From the NCBI RefSeq assembly GCF_038446665.1, contig NZ_CP151802.1, positions 1,550,001 through 1,614,000 on the forward strand: a stretch of 64,000 nt of DNA, given 5' to 3'. Below are positions 46,691 through 57,330 of the stretch, piece by piece. The notes beneath the pieces were generated by a model. That model saw only the letters and a program-made list of their open reading frames with translations. It was not told the origin of the DNA and searched no databases. Made by a program: the position numbers and the translations under genes. Origin of the DNA: Lysobacter sp. FW306-1B-D06B. GTDB taxonomy: Bacteria > Pseudomonadota > Gammaproteobacteria > Xanthomonadales > Xanthomonadaceae. Numbering within the stretch: the stretch's first letter is position 1; each line of letters starts with the position of its first letter.

Positions 46691-47436
46691 TACAGGAGCC
46701 CCTTCTGCTTGAGTGCGGCGACCAGTTCGGCCGCGTCCTTCACCATCACGCCCTTGCTGCGCTTGGCCGGCGCGGCGTAGTGGGTGGTCTTGAGGGTGTC
46801 GCCGGTGTCCACGCCGAGGTCGGCGAACGGGATGCTCTCCAGCGGCTTGCTCTTGGCCTTCATGATGTCGGGCAGCTTGATGAAGCGCGGCTCGTTCAGG
46901 CGCAGGTCGGTGGTGACCACGGCCGGCAGGTCGACTTCCAGCGTTTCCAGGCCGGCGTCGACTTCGCGCGTCACCGTGGCCTTGCCGCTGGCGATCTCGA
47001 GCTTGGAAGCGAACGTCGCCTGCGGTCGGCCCCACAGCGTGGCCAGCATCTGGCCGGTCTGGTTGGCGTCGTCGTCGATGGCCTGCTTGCCCAGGATCAC
47101 CAGGTCCGGCTGCTCTTTCTCGATCAGCTTGAGCAGGGCGCGGGCGGCGGTCAGCGACTGGATCGGGCCGTCGGCGACCACGTGGATGGCGCGGTTGGCG
47201 CCCATGGCCAGGCCGTTGCGCAGGTGGGCCTGGGCGTCGGCGGGAGCGATCGTGGCGACCACGACCTCGGTCGCGATGCCCTTGTCGCGCAGGCGCAGGG
47301 CCTCTTCCAGGGCGATTTCATCGAACGGGTTGGCCGACAGCTTGACGCCGTCGGTGACCACGCCGGAGCCGTCCGGCTTGACCTGGATGCGGACATTGAA
47401 GTCCACCACGCGCTTGTAGCCGACGAGAATCTTCAT
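46690..47436 (-). CDS. etfB: Electron-transfer flavoprotein beta subunit
   Basis: A 248-aa subunit: KILVGYKRVVDFNVRIQVK, NPFDEIALEEALRLRDKG, VILGKQAIDDDANQTGQML and VDLPAVVTTDLRLNEPRFIKLPDIMKAKSKPL, the ETF beta signature. It binds AMP and pairs with EtfA. It is transcribed away from xanB, with about 200 bases between their starts. Confidence 0.97.
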   Translation of the reverse strand: MKILVGYKRVVDFNVRIQVKPDGSGVVTDGVKLSANPFDEIALEEALRLRDKGIATEVVVATIAPADAQAHLRNGLAMGANRAIHVVADGPIQSLTAARALLKLIEKEQPDLVILGKQAIDDDANQTGQMLATLWGRPQATFASKLEIASGKATVTREVDAGLETLEVDLPAVVTTDLRLNEPRFIKLPDIMKAKSKPLESIPFADLGVDTGDTLKTTHYAAPAKRSKGVMVKDAAELVAALKQKGLL

Positions 47437-47637
47437 CGTGCGGGGGTTCCTATGGTTGCGCGGCCGATGGGCGGCCGAGAACCGCCGATTCTAGCCCAGC
47501 GAGGGTTCCCTACGCAGGCGGATGGTGGGGCCTGACCCCGGGGCGGCCCGGACTTGCCGGGGCTTCCCGGTTCAGCCGCGATGGATGCGCTCCGGTATTC
47601 TTGGCGTCCCGTTTAACTAGAAGTTCCCGGAGCCAGG

Positions 47638-49050
47638 ATGCTTCACCCCGTAGTTCTCAGTGGCGGAAGCGGTTCTCGCCTTTGGCCACTCTCGCGTCAG
47701 AACCAGCCCAAGCAGTTCCTCCGGTTGATCGGCGACCACTCGCTGTACCAGGAGACCGTGATCCGTGCCAGCAAGCTGCCGGACGCGCAGCCGCCGGTCA
47801 CCGTGTGCAGCGAAGACCATCGCTTCATGATCGGTGAGCAGTTGCAGGAGGTGGCGATCCCCAGTGGCGGCATCCTGCTCGAGCCCGTGGCGCGCAACAC
47901 CGCCCCGGCGATCGCGTTGGCCGCGCTGCACGTGCTGTCGACCGATCCGGACGGCGCGCTGCTGGTGATGCCGGCCGATCACCTGATCGAGGACGAGAAC
48001 GCGTTCCGCACCGCCGTCGCGGCGGCGACCGGTCTGGCCTCGGAAGGTTGGCTGGTGACCTTCGGCATCACGCCCGACTATGCCGAGACCGGCTACGGCT
48101 ACATCCTGCGCGGCGATTCGCTGAGCGCGGACGGTTACCGCGTGCAGCGCTTCGTCGAAAAGCCCGACCAGGCCACCGCCGAACGCTACGTCGCCGAAGG
48201 CACCTATGCCTGGAACTCCGGCATGTTCCTGTTCAAGGCCAGCGCCTACCTGGACGAACTGGCGCGCCATGCGCCGGCGGTACTGGAGGCGACCCGCACC
48301 GCTTACGCCTCGGCCGCACAGGACCTGGATTTCATCCGCGTCGGCAAGGACGCGTTCGCGTCCAACCCCAACGACTCCATCGACTACGCGGTGATGGAGA
48401 AGACCGAGCGCGCCGCGGTCGTGCCGGTGAGCTGCGGCTGGAGCGACATCGGTTCGTGGTCGTCGCTGTGGGCGGTCGCCCAGCGCGACGACGACGACAA
48501 CCGCCATGAAGGCGATGTCATCTCCGTCGACACCAAGGGCAGCCTCGTGCGCGCTTCCGAGCGCCGCATGATCGCGACCATCGGCGTGGAAGACCTGGTG
48601 ATCATCGACACGCCCGACGCGACGCTCGTCGCGCGCAAGGACCGGGTGCAGGACGTCAAGACGGTGGTCGATCACCTGAAGGCGGCCGGTCGCCAGGAGC
48701 ACCTGTTCCACCGCAAGGTCTACCGCCCGTGGGGCAGCTACGACTCCATCGACATGGGCGAGCGCTTCCAGGTCAAGCGCATCGTCGTGAAGCCGGGTGC
48801 GGCGCTGAGCCTGCAGAAGCACCACAAGCGCGCCGAGCACTGGATCGTCGTGTCCGGCGTGGCCGAGGTCACGTGCGATGACCGCGTGTTCGACCTGCAC
48901 GAAAACGAGAGCACCTACATCCCGCTGGGCAGCGTGCACCGCCTGCGCAACCGCGGCACGGAGCCGGTGGAACTCATCGAAGTGCAGTCGGGCAGTTACC
49001 TGGGCGAGGACGACATCGTCCGCCTGGAAGACGTGTACGGGCGCTCCTGA
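47638..49050 (+). CDS. xanB: Mannose-1-phosphate guanylyltransferase / mannose-6-phosphate isomerase
   Basis: A 470-aa bifunctional enzyme of the XanB/AlgA type. The N-terminal nucleotidyltransferase has SGGSGSRLWPLSRQNQPKQF (8-27) and FVEKPD; the C-terminal cupin isomerase has PWGSYDSIDMG and KHHKRAEHWIVVSG with the metal His and Glu ligands. It supplies GDP-mannose, feeding the Gmd-Rmd pair of the polysaccharide locus. A good AGCCAGG site precedes the ATG. It is the nearest polysaccharide gene outside the metB-etf interval. Confidence 0.95.
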   Translation: MLHPVVLSGGSGSRLWPLSRQNQPKQFLRLIGDHSLYQETVIRASKLPDAQPPVTVCSEDHRFMIGEQLQEVAIPSGGILLEPVARNTAPAIALAALHVLSTDPDGALLVMPADHLIEDENAFRTAVAAATGLASEGWLVTFGITPDYAETGYGYILRGDSLSADGYRVQRFVEKPDQATAERYVAEGTYAWNSGMFLFKASAYLDELARHAPAVLEATRTAYASAAQDLDFIRVGKDAFASNPNDSIDYAVMEKTERAAVVPVSCGWSDIGSWSSLWAVAQRDDDDNRHEGDVISVDTKGSLVRASERRMIATIGVEDLVIIDTPDATLVARKDRVQDVKTVVDHLKAAGRQEHLFHRKVYRPWGSYDSIDMGERFQVKRIVVKPGAALSLQKHHKRAEHWIVVSGVAEVTCDDRVFDLHENESTYIPLGSVHRLRNRGTEPVELIEVQSGSYLGEDDIVRLEDVYGRS

Positions 49051-49077
49051 CCGGACCGTCCTTCGCGCGCGCCGTGC

Positions 49078-49998
49078 TCAGGCCGGCGCGCGTTCCAGTG
49101 TCTTCGCCAGCAGCGCCGCGAACCGATCCGCGCTGCCCGCCGCATGGGCGAAGAACAGCGACGGCTCGCACAGCTCCAGTTCGAGCAGGCACGGCCGGCC
49201 GTCGCGATCACCGATTAGGTCCACACGCGCGTAGAGCGGTGCCTCGTGCAGCTGCAGTGCATCGCGGGCGGCGGCGAGCACGTGTCCGGCCAGTGACATC
49301 TCCTCCTGCGACGGCGTGCGTGGCGTGATCGCTTCGGCGGCGAAAAGATGCGGCGTCGGGCCCTCGTCGGCCCGCAGCAACGGCCCCTTGCGGATGGCGT
49401 GGCTGAACTCGCCGGCGAAGTAGATCAGCGCGGTCTCGCCGTGTTCGTCCACCGCGTCCAGATAGGGCTGCAGCATCGCACTGCGTTCGGCATCGAGCAG
49501 CCGCGCGAGGTGATTGGCCGCGGCGAACTCTTGCGTGCGCGCATAGCGCTGCGCATCCTTCGAGCCCGCACCCACGCTCGGCTTCACGACAAATTCCTGC
49601 GTATCGGAATGCGCTGCGAGGAACGCCTGCAATGCGGGCAGCGGCTCCGTCTCCGGTTCGACGAACACGGTCGGCACCACCGGCACGCCACGCGCGGCGA
49701 GCTCGGCCAGGTAGTGCTTGTCGGTGTTCCACTTCACCACCGGCAACGGATTGAGCAGTCGCGTGCGCGAGGAGGCGTGCTCGCACCAGTCGAGAAACTC
49801 TCCCAGCCGCGTCATGTAATCCCAGGGCGAACGCAGGATCGCCGCGTCGAAGCGACCCCAGCCGACGGTAGGGTCGTCCCAGGCGCGTACCTGCGTGGCC
49901 AGGCCGGCGCGCGCGCAGGCGTCCAGCAGCGGCGCCAGGTCGTCGTCGAGGCCGGCGGCGGCGATGGCGGTCACGAGGGCGATTCGGGTCATGGCCAT
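49078..49998 (-). CDS. ATP-grasp domain protein
   Basis: A 306-aa ATP-grasp ligase-like protein: the N-terminal pre-ATP domain starts [10 protein letters not shown], then [17 protein letters not shown] (ATP loop), the [21 protein letters not shown] segment, and [29 protein letters not shown] with the acidic metal ligands. It resembles the DcsG/RimK-like group that join carboxylates to amines. The substrate is not known. It is convergent with xanB. An ATG at 49992 is an equally possible start; no clear ribosome-binding site exists. Confidence 0.8.
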   Translation of the reverse strand: MAMTRIALVTAIAAAGLDDDLAPLLDACARAGLATQVRAWDDPTVGWGRFDAAILRSPWDYMTRLGEFLDWCEHASSRTRLLNPLPVVKWNTDKHYLAELAARGVPVVPTVFVEPETEPLPALQAFLAAHSDTQEFVVKPSVGAGSKDAQRYARTQEFAAANHLARLLDAERSAMLQPYLDAVDEHGETALIYFAGEFSHAIRKGPLLRADEGPTPHLFAAEAITPRTPSQEEMSLAGHVLAAARDALQLHEAPLYARVDLIGDRDGRPCLLELELCEPSLFFAHAAGSADRFAALLAKTLERAPA

Positions 49999-50135
49999 GG
50001 AGTCTAGACGCTGCCGCGGCCTGCGGTCGCGACCCGCCGCACAGGCCGGCTGGCATGCCCGAACGTACGGTGGGGGAGGTGGCCGTCGCCACGGTAAACT
50101 CCGGCCCATTGCGCAGATCCCGAATGGAGCCCGTC

Positions 50136-50855
50136 ATGGCCGCGACGCAAAACGGCAAGAACAAGGTTTTCCCCAGTGCGAAGGCGGCGCTCGACGGCAT
50201 CGTCGCCGACGGCCAGACCCTCGCGGTCGGCGGCTTCGGCCTGTGCGGCATTCCCGAGGCGTTGATCGCCGCGCTGCGCGACAGCGGCGCCAAGGGGCTC
50301 ACCGCCATCTCCAACAACGCCGGCGTGGATGGCTTCGGCCTGGGCCTGCTGTTGGAGACCCGGCAGATCAAGAAGATGATTTCGTCCTACGTCGGCGAGA
50401 ACAAGGAATTCGAGCGCCAGTTCCTCTCCGGCGAACTCGAACTCGAATTCAATCCGCAAGGCACACTGGCCGAACGCCTGCGCGCAGGCGGCGCGGGGAT
50501 TCCCGCCTTCTTCACCCGCACCGGCTACGGTACGGTGGTGGCCGAGGGCAAGGAAACGCGCGAGTTCGACGGCCACCATTACGTGATGGAAACCGCGCTC
50601 AAGGCCGACGTCTCGCTGGTCAAGGCGTGGAAGGCCGACAAGGCCGGCAACCTGGTGTTCCGCAAGACCGCGCGCAACTTCAATCCCGCCTGTGCGATGG
50701 CCGGCGCGATCTGCGTGGCCGAGGTGGAGGAACTGGTGGAGATCGGCGACATCGATCCCGACCACGTCCACCTGCCGGGCATCTACGTCGACCGCATCGT
50801 CGTCAACGCCTCGCCCGAGAAGCGCATCGAACAGCGCACCGTGCGCGCCGCCTGA
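50136..50855 (+). CDS. scoA: Succinyl-CoA:3-ketoacid CoA-transferase subunit A
   Basis: A 239-aa subunit: [41 protein letters not shown] is the CoA-transferase signature, followed by [34 protein letters not shown]. With ScoB it moves CoA from succinyl-CoA to acetoacetate. It may use the acetoacetate released in tyrosine degradation. The ATG at 50136 (GGAGC upstream) is preferred over an ATG at 50124. Confidence 0.95.
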   Translation: MAATQNGKNKVFPSAKAALDGIVADGQTLAVGGFGLCGIPEALIAALRDSGAKGLTAISNNAGVDGFGLGLLLETRQIKKMISSYVGENKEFERQFLSGELELEFNPQGTLAERLRAGGAGIPAFFTRTGYGTVVAEGKETREFDGHHYVMETALKADVSLVKAWKADKAGNLVFRKTARNFNPACAMAGAICVAEVEELVEIGDIDPDHVHLPGIYVDRIVVNASPEKRIEQRTVRAA

Positions 50856-50880
50856 CCCCATCGAATACAGGAAGAACGAC

Positions 50881-51519
<639 letters not shown>

Positions 51520-51525
51520 GCCTCG

Positions 51526-52500
51526 ATGAAGGTTCTGGTGTGTGGCGGCGCGGGCTACATCGGCTCGCACATGGTGCGCCGCCTGTCGCGCGACGGTATC
51601 GAGCCGGTCGTCTTCGACAATCTCTCCACGGGCCATCGTGAGGCCGTCGGCGATGCGCCCTTCGTCCAGGGCGATCTGCTGGAACGCGACGACCTGCGCG
51701 CGTTGTTCGCGCAGTACCGCTTCGATGCCGTCATGCACTTCTGCGCGCGCTCGCTGGTGGGCGAGTCCATGACGCAGCCGTACGCGTACTACGAGAACAA
51801 CGTCGCCGGCACGCTCAATCTGTTGCAGGCGATGCACGAAGCCGGCGTCGGCAAGCTGGTGTTCTCGTCCACGGCCGCCGTGTTCGGCGTTCCCGAATCC
51901 GATCTGATCGACGAATCGCATCCCCGGCAGCCCATCAATCCGTATGGCGCGAGCAAGCTCATGGTGGAACGCATCCTGGAAGACGCCGGACGCGCCTACG
52001 GCCTGCGTTCGGTGGCGCTGCGCTATTTCAATGCCGCCGGTGCATCACCGCAGGGCGACATCGGTGAATCGCATGAGCCCGAAACGCACCTGATCCCGAA
52101 CATGCTGCGTGCCGCAACAGGGAAGGGGCCGTCGCTCAAGGTTTTCGGCAACGACTATGCGACGCCCGACGGAACGTGCGTGCGCGACTACGTGCATGTC
52201 GACGACCTGGCCGACGCGCATTCGCGAGCGCTGGCGTTCATGGCGACCCACGAAGGCGCACATGCCTTCAACCTCGGCAACGGCAGCGGGTTCAGCGTGC
52301 TGGAGATGATCCGCGCGGCGTCGGACGTGGTCGGAAGCGAGATTCCCTACGACCTGGCGCCGCGTCGTGCGGGCGACCCCGACCGCCTGGTGGCCAGCAG
52401 CGCGAAAGCGCAGCGCGAACTCGGATGGGCGCCGCGTTATACCGACGTGGCGGAGATCGTCGAGACCGCCTGGCGCTGGCACCGGCAGCCGCGTTACTGA
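51526..52500 (+). CDS. galE: UDP-glucose 4-epimerase
   Basis: A 324-aa SDR epimerase interconverting UDP-glucose and UDP-galactose. VCGGAGYIGSHMVRRL binds NAD, the STAAVFG and YGASKLMVER segments hold Ser/Tyr/Lys, and RYFNAAGA with DYVHVDDLADAH follow the GalE order. It can also supply sugars for surface polysaccharide, although it is physically linked to scoAB. Confidence 0.95.
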   Translation: MKVLVCGGAGYIGSHMVRRLSRDGIEPVVFDNLSTGHREAVGDAPFVQGDLLERDDLRALFAQYRFDAVMHFCARSLVGESMTQPYAYYENNVAGTLNLLQAMHEAGVGKLVFSSTAAVFGVPESDLIDESHPRQPINPYGASKLMVERILEDAGRAYGLRSVALRYFNAAGASPQGDIGESHEPETHLIPNMLRAATGKGPSLKVFGNDYATPDGTCVRDYVHVDDLADAHSRALAFMATHEGAHAFNLGNGSGFSVLEMIRAASDVVGSEIPYDLAPRRAGDPDRLVASSAKAQRELGWAPRYTDVAEIVETAWRWHRQPRY

Positions 52501-52563
52501 CCGCACCGGATTGGCGGGGCAACCAAGCGCCGGACGCCTCGGCATCCGGCGCAAACGCAACAC

Positions 52564-54186
52564 TCAGAGGTTCTGGTAGTTCGGCCCCGAGCCGCCTTCC
52601 GGCGTCACCCAGTCGATGATCTCGTAGGGATCCTTGATGTCGCACGTCTTGCAGTGCACGCAGTTGGCCGCGTTGATCTGCAGGCGCTTGCCGGCCTCGT
52701 CCTGCACGATCTCGTACACGCCGGCCGGGCAGAAGCGCGTGCAGGGGTTGTCGTACTCCTCGGCGCAGCGCGTCACGCAGATGGACGTGTCGCGAACCTT
52801 CAGGTGCACCGGCTGGTCCTCGTCGTGCTCGGTGGCGGCGTAGTACACGCCCTGCAGGCGATCGCGCGGGGCGAGCTTGCGGTCGATGTAGTCGCGCCTG
52901 GGCGTTTCGTGGTCGCCGATCTTGTCGAGCGAGTTCCAGTCGGCCTTGTTCTTCAGCGTCCACGGCGACAGGCCCATCGTCATCGTTTCCCACGCCGAGT
53001 TGAGGATGCCGAACCACAGGCCGCGCTTGAAGCCCGGCTTGATGTTGCGCACCTTCTTCAGTTCGGCCATCGCCTCCGAACCGCGCAGCTTCGCGTCGAA
53101 GCCCTGCGGCGACAGCTGCGAAGCGGCCAGGTGCTCGGCGGCGAGCATGCCGGAGCGGATCGCCTGGTGCGTGCCCTTGATCTTGGGCACGTTGAGCAGG
53201 CCGGCGGTGTCGCCGATCAGCAGCGCGCCGGGCATCTCGCAGTTGGGCAGCGACTGCCAGCCGCCGGTGACGATCGCGCGCGCGCCGGCGGAGAGGATGC
53301 TGCCGCCTTCCAGCAGCGGCTCGAACAGCGGGTGGTTCTTCCATTGCTGGAAGGCTTCCCACGGCTTGTATTCCGGATCCTTGTAGTCGAGGCCGCTGAC
53401 ATAACCCAGCGCGATGCGGCCCTTGTCCAGGTGGTACAGGAAACCGCCGCCGTAGATCTGGTTGTCCGCCGGCCAGCCGAAGCTGTGCACGATCTTGCCC
53501 GGCGTCACGCGGTCTTCCGGCACCTGCCACAGTTCCTTGATGCCGATGGAGTAGCCCTGCGGCTCCTTGCCTTCGTCGAGCTTGAACTGCTTGATCAGGC
53601 GCTTGGTGAGATGGCCGCGTGCGCCTTCGGCCAGCACGGTGACCTTGGCGCGGATGTCGATGCCGGCGGTGTAGCCCGGCTTGTGCGAACCGTCCTTCGC
53701 CACGCCCATGTCGCCGATGCGCACGCCGACGACGGCGCCGTTGTCATCGTGCAGCGTTTCGGCGGCGGCGAAGCCGGGGTAGATCTCCACGCCCAGCGCT
53801 TCGGCCTGCGGCGCCAGCCAGGCGCACATCGCGCCCAGGCTGACGATGAAATTGCCGTGGTTGTGCATGCCCGGTGGGATCGGCAGGCGGTGGTGACCCT
53901 TGTGCGTGAGCAGCCAGAACTCGTCGTGCTTGGCGGGAACGCAGATCGGCGGCGGATTGTCGCGCCAGCCGGGGAGCAGGGCGTCCAGCGGCGCCGGTTC
54001 GATGACGGCGCCGGAGAGGATCTGCGCGCCGATGGTCGAGGCCTTCTCGATCACGCACACCGAGATGTCGGGATTGAGCTGCTTGAGGCGGATCGCGAAC
54101 GACAGACCGGCGGGACCTGCGCCCACGGTGACGACGTCGTACTCCATCACGTCGCGTTCGACGGCGGACTGATCAGGTTGGCTCAT
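52564..54186 (-). CDS. Electron-transfer flavoprotein-ubiquinone oxidoreductase
   Basis: A 540-aa inner-membrane-associated flavoprotein. VVTVGAGPAGLSFAIRLKQL binds FAD; GIGIKELWQV-type and GHL-TKRLI segments follow; the C-terminal Fe-S domain has CVTRCAEEYDNPCTRFCPAGVYE and NAANCVHCKTCDIKDPYEIIDWVTPEGGSGPNYQNL. It moves electrons from EtfAB into the ubiquinone pool. The ATG at 54186 has GGAGTG upstream. It is convergent with galE. Confidence 0.96.
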   Translation of the reverse strand: MSQPDQSAVERDVMEYDVVTVGAGPAGLSFAIRLKQLNPDISVCVIEKASTIGAQILSGAVIEPAPLDALLPGWRDNPPPICVPAKHDEFWLLTHKGHHRLPIPPGMHNHGNFIVSLGAMCAWLAPQAEALGVEIYPGFAAAETLHDDNGAVVGVRIGDMGVAKDGSHKPGYTAGIDIRAKVTVLAEGARGHLTKRLIKQFKLDEGKEPQGYSIGIKELWQVPEDRVTPGKIVHSFGWPADNQIYGGGFLYHLDKGRIALGYVSGLDYKDPEYKPWEAFQQWKNHPLFEPLLEGGSILSAGARAIVTGGWQSLPNCEMPGALLIGDTAGLLNVPKIKGTHQAIRSGMLAAEHLAASQLSPQGFDAKLRGSEAMAELKKVRNIKPGFKRGLWFGILNSAWETMTMGLSPWTLKNKADWNSLDKIGDHETPRRDYIDRKLAPRDRLQGVYYAATEHDEDQPVHLKVRDTSICVTRCAEEYDNPCTRFCPAGVYEIVQDEAGKRLQINAANCVHCKTCDIKDPYEIIDWVTPEGGSGPNYQNL

Positions 54187-54308
54187 GCGGGGGCACTCCG
54201 GGACGGGCTGGCGTACAGCGGCTGGCTGAATTCGACATGGATTGTCGCGGGTTTGCGGGGTCGGCGCCAAATCAGCCGCCGACGGGATACGCCGTGTTAG
54301 CTTGCCGT

Positions 54309-54899
54309 ATGGTCCTGTCTGCGTTCCCCCTGCCCGATGGGGAGGTCCGCCTGGATTCCCACTGGATGAGTCCCGCCGACGCGGACGCGCTGCTGGCCGC
54401 GCTGATGCGACAGGTGCCGTGGGAGGTCCACCGCATCCGCCTGTTCGGCCGGGAGGTCGATTCGCCGCGGCGGAGCTGCTGGATCGGCGACCCCCAGGCG
54501 CGCTACCGCTATTCGGGCACCTTGTTCGAGCCACGCCCGTGGCCCGATGCGCTGCGCCCTGTGCGCGAGCGTCTGCAACACGACCTGGGCACGCCCTTCA
54601 ACAGCGTGCTGGCGAACCTGTACCGCAACGGCGACGACGCCATGGGATGGCACAGCGACAGCGAGCCCGAACTCGGGCCCACGCCTGTGATCGCCTCGGT
54701 CAGCCTGGGCGCGACACGCCGGTTCTCGCTGAAGCATCGCGACGATCCGTCGCGCAAACTGGCGATCGACCTGCCGCACGGCAGCCTGCTGGTGATGTCG
54801 GGAACGACTCAGCGCCATTACCGGCACGCGCTGCCGCGCACGGCGCGACCCATCGGGCCGCGCGTCAACCTGACGTTCCGGCGAATCTTTCCCGCGTGA
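54309..54899 (+). CDS. alkB: AlkB-like 2OG-Fe(II) dioxygenase
   Basis: A 196-aa oxidative demethylase of the AlkB family, which repairs alkylated bases. MGWHSDSEPELGP holds the His-x-Asp metal pair, SVSLGATRRFSLKHR follows, and HYRHALPRTARPIGPRVNLTFR contains the distal His and the 2OG-binding Arg. It starts 123 bases from the divergent ETF-QO gene. Confidence 0.92.
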   Translation: MVLSAFPLPDGEVRLDSHWMSPADADALLAALMRQVPWEVHRIRLFGREVDSPRRSCWIGDPQARYRYSGTLFEPRPWPDALRPVRERLQHDLGTPFNSVLANLYRNGDDAMGWHSDSEPELGPTPVIASVSLGATRRFSLKHRDDPSRKLAIDLPHGSLLVMSGTTQRHYRHALPRTARPIGPRVNLTFRRIFPA

Positions 54900-54900
54900 C

Positions 54901-55587
54901 TCAACCCTTCGCGGGCGGTGGCAGCGTGCGGCGGTAGGCTTCGCCGCTCACCAGCGTCCAGCCGGCGATGTCGTGGCCGACGGTCGACAGCGCCTGTTCG
55001 AACGCCTGCGCGACATCGGCCACGCCCGTGCTCGCCGCTGGCGTGGCCTGCACGAACACCTTCGAAGCGGCGACCTTCTGTTCGCGCACGTGCAGCAGCT
55101 TGGCGCTGACCTCGATCGTCGCCGACGGCACCGCGCCCTGCGCGTAATCGGACTCGAAACGGCGTACTTCGAACAGCAGCTTGAAGTCGGACGCCACGCC
55201 GGCACCCTGGCGCGCGACGCCTTGGATGCGGCCGGAGTCCTCCAGCGCGCGCAGCACCGTGTCCACCAGCATGTCCGACGGCGGGCGCGCCCACTGTGCG
55301 CCCCGGTAGACCTGCAGCTCGCCCGGCGTGGGTCGAACCGCCATGCGCAGGCTGTCGACGATGCGCGCCGCGATGGGCGGGGCGATCACCAGCTGCCAGT
55401 CCACCTTCGGCCAGGCCGGATCGGCCTGCACCTTGGGTTCGGGTGCGTAGATGGTGCTGGTGCTCTTGGGCTTGTCGCTCAGGATCGAGCAGCCGGCGAG
55501 CGTCAGCAGCAGGGTCGCGGCCAGCAGGACGCGGGAGTGGCGTCGGGACGTGCGTTCGTTCGTCGTCATTTCGGCGCGCGGAATCAT
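54901..55587 (-). CDS. ABC-transport auxiliary lipoprotein (PqiC-like)
   Basis: A 228-aa outer-membrane-type lipoprotein with signal and lipobox LTLAGC (about residue 30-35). The mature part (VDWQLVIAPPIAARIVDSLRMAVRPTPGELQVYRGAQWARPPSDMLVDTVLRALEDSGRI) is typical of the auxiliary component of MCE-type phospholipid transporters. The ATG at 55587 overlaps the MlaD stop (ATGA); a later ATG at 55569 is possible. It is the last gene of the four-gene transporter operon. Confidence 0.9.
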   Translation of the reverse strand: MIPRAEMTTNERTSRRHSRVLLAATLLLTLAGCSILSDKPKSTSTIYAPEPKVQADPAWPKVDWQLVIAPPIAARIVDSLRMAVRPTPGELQVYRGAQWARPPSDMLVDTVLRALEDSGRIQGVARQGAGVASDFKLLFEVRRFESDYAQGAVPSATIEVSAKLLHVREQKVAASKVFVQATPAASTGVADVAQAFEQALSTVGHDIAGWTLVSGEAYRRTLPPPAKG

Positions 55588-56510
55588 TCGGGTTCGAATT
55601 CCTTGGGGCCGTCGCGACCGAGCAGGTAGCGCGTCGGGTTGCCGTCGAGGCGGTCGCTGATCCGGCGCAGGTCGCGCACCAGCGAGCGCAGTTCGGCCAG
55701 CGTCGGGCCGAGCTGCGCCAGGCCTTCGTTGGCGAAGCTGTTGATGGCGGCGCGGTTGTCGGTGAGCACGCCGTTGGCGTTGCCGGCCGCCGAATCCAGT
55801 CGCGTAAGCGTGCTGTCGAGCTTGGCGATCAGCCCCGGCAGCTTGGCGACGAGTTCGCGATCCACGCTTTGCACCGCGCGGTTGGTGTTGTCGAGCGTGG
55901 CCGACAGCTGCTCGCTGGACTTGCGCGCGTTGACGATGAGCGCGCGCAGGTCCTCGCGCTGGCCGGCGATGGAGGCCGTCATCGATTCCACGTTCGCCAG
56001 CGTGTTGGACACGCGTTTTACGTTCTCGTCGCTGAGCACCTGATCGAGTCGGGCGACCAGGCGGTTGGCGGTGTCGGCGATGTTCTGCAGCGCCGAGGCT
56101 TCGGTCTGGATCACCGGCACTTCGCGGCGGTCCGAATCGGCCAGCAACGGATTGCCCGGGCTGCCGCCGGTGAGCTGGATGAAGGGGCTGCCGGTGATGC
56201 CCTGGATCGACAGCTTGGCGCGCGTGTCGGTCTTGACCGGCGCATTGGCCTGCAGGCGCAGCAGCGCGATCACCCGGCGCGGGTCGTCGGGCGCCAGGCT
56301 CAGCTTCTGCACCGTGCCCACGGAGATGCCGTTGTATTGAACCGAGCTGCCTTCGGTCAGGCCCGTCACCGGTTCGTTGAACAGCACGGCATAGGTGCGC
56401 CATTCCTTTTCCGAGGAGTACTTCGCCGCCCACAGCGCGAACAGCAGCAGGAGCAGCGTGACCAGGATGGTGAAGGCGCCGATGAGGACGTAATTGGCCC
56501 GGGTTTCCAT
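55584..56510 (-). CDS. mlaD: MlaD-type MCE-domain protein
   Basis: A 308-aa periplasmic protein anchored by one N-terminal span (VLIGAFTILVTLLLLLFALW). The MCE domain starts YAVLFNEPVTGLTEGSSVQYNGISVGTV, followed by GSPFIQLTGG. A long helical tail (about residues 150-300) is longer than in E. coli MlaD and resembles PqiB/Mce tails that form hydrophobic tunnels. It carries phospholipids between membranes. It lies 4 bases downstream of the ATPase gene. Confidence 0.9.
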   Translation of the reverse strand: METRANYVLIGAFTILVTLLLLLFALWAAKYSSEKEWRTYAVLFNEPVTGLTEGSSVQYNGISVGTVQKLSLAPDDPRRVIALLRLQANAPVKTDTRAKLSIQGITGSPFIQLTGGSPGNPLLADSDRREVPVIQTEASALQNIADTANRLVARLDQVLSDENVKRVSNTLANVESMTASIAGQREDLRALIVNARKSSEQLSATLDNTNRAVQSVDRELVAKLPGLIAKLDSTLTRLDSAAGNANGVLTDNRAAINSFANEGLAQLGPTLAELRSLVRDLRRISDRLDGNPTRYLLGRDGPKEFEPE

Positions 56511-56514
56511 GACT

Positions 56515-57330
56515 TCAGCTCGTCGCTTCGCGGGTGGTGCGTGCAGCTCGTGCACGCGGACCGTGGAAATACTCCTGCACCCACGGGTGGTCGAAACGTT
56601 CGACCTCGTCGATGGGCGCGCAGACGATCACCTTGCGGTCGGCCAGCACAGCGACGCGGTCACAGATAGCGTAAAGGGTGTCGAGATCGTGTGTGATCAG
56701 GAACACCGTCAGCCCCAGCGCCTGCTGCAGGGTGCGGATCAGGCGGTCGAACGCCGCCGCGCCGATGGGGTCCAGGCCGGCGGTGGGCTCGTCCAGGAAC
56801 AGCAGCGGCGGATCCAGCGCCAGCGCACGCGCCAGTCCGGCGCGCTTGCGCATGCCGCCGGAGAGCTGCGAGGGCAGCTTGTTCAGCGCATCGGCAGGTA
56901 ACCCGGCCAGCTTCACCTTCAGCAGGGCCAGTTCGTAACGCAGCGAATCGGGCAGGTCGCCGTGGTATTCCTTCAGCGGTACCTGCACGTTCTCGCCGAC
57001 GGTGAGCGAGGAGAACAGCGCGCCGTCCTGGAACAGCACGCCGGTATTGCGTTCGATCGCGCGGCGCTGGTCGGCATCGTCGCTCAGTGCGTTCAGTCCG
57101 AGCACTTCGATCTCGCCCGCCTGCGGTTCGCGCAGGCCGAGGATCGCGCGCATCAACACCGACTTGCCCGTGCCCGAGCCGCCGACGACGCCCAGGATCT
57201 CGCCGGGCCTTACGTCCAGGTCCACGCCGTCGTGCACGATCTGTTCGCCGAAGCGGTTCACCAGGCCGCGCACGCGCACGATCGGCTGCTCCTCGTCGCG
57301 CTTGGGGCAGCGGGGATGCAGCGCGTTCAA
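56515..57330 (-). CDS. mlaF: MlaF-type ABC ATPase
   Basis: A 271-aa ATPase: Walker A GGSGTGKSV (about 50-58), signature LSGGMRKRAGLARAL, Walker B LLFLDEPTAGLDPIG. The start is a TTG that overlaps the permease stop by 4 bases (TTGA), taken because no in-frame ATG or GTG lies near. The MlaFEDCB-like transporter uses it to drive lipid movement. Confidence 0.9.
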   Translation of the reverse strand: MNALHPRCPKRDEEQPIVRVRGLVNRFGEQIVHDGVDLDVRPGEILGVVGGSGTGKSVLMRAILGLREPQAGEIEVLGLNALSDDADQRRAIERNTGVLFQDGALFSSLTVGENVQVPLKEYHGDLPDSLRYELALLKVKLAGLPADALNKLPSQLSGGMRKRAGLARALALDPPLLFLDEPTAGLDPIGAAAFDRLIRTLQQALGLTVFLITHDLDTLYAICDRVAVLADRKVIVCAPIDEVERFDHPWVQEYFHGPRARAARTTREATS

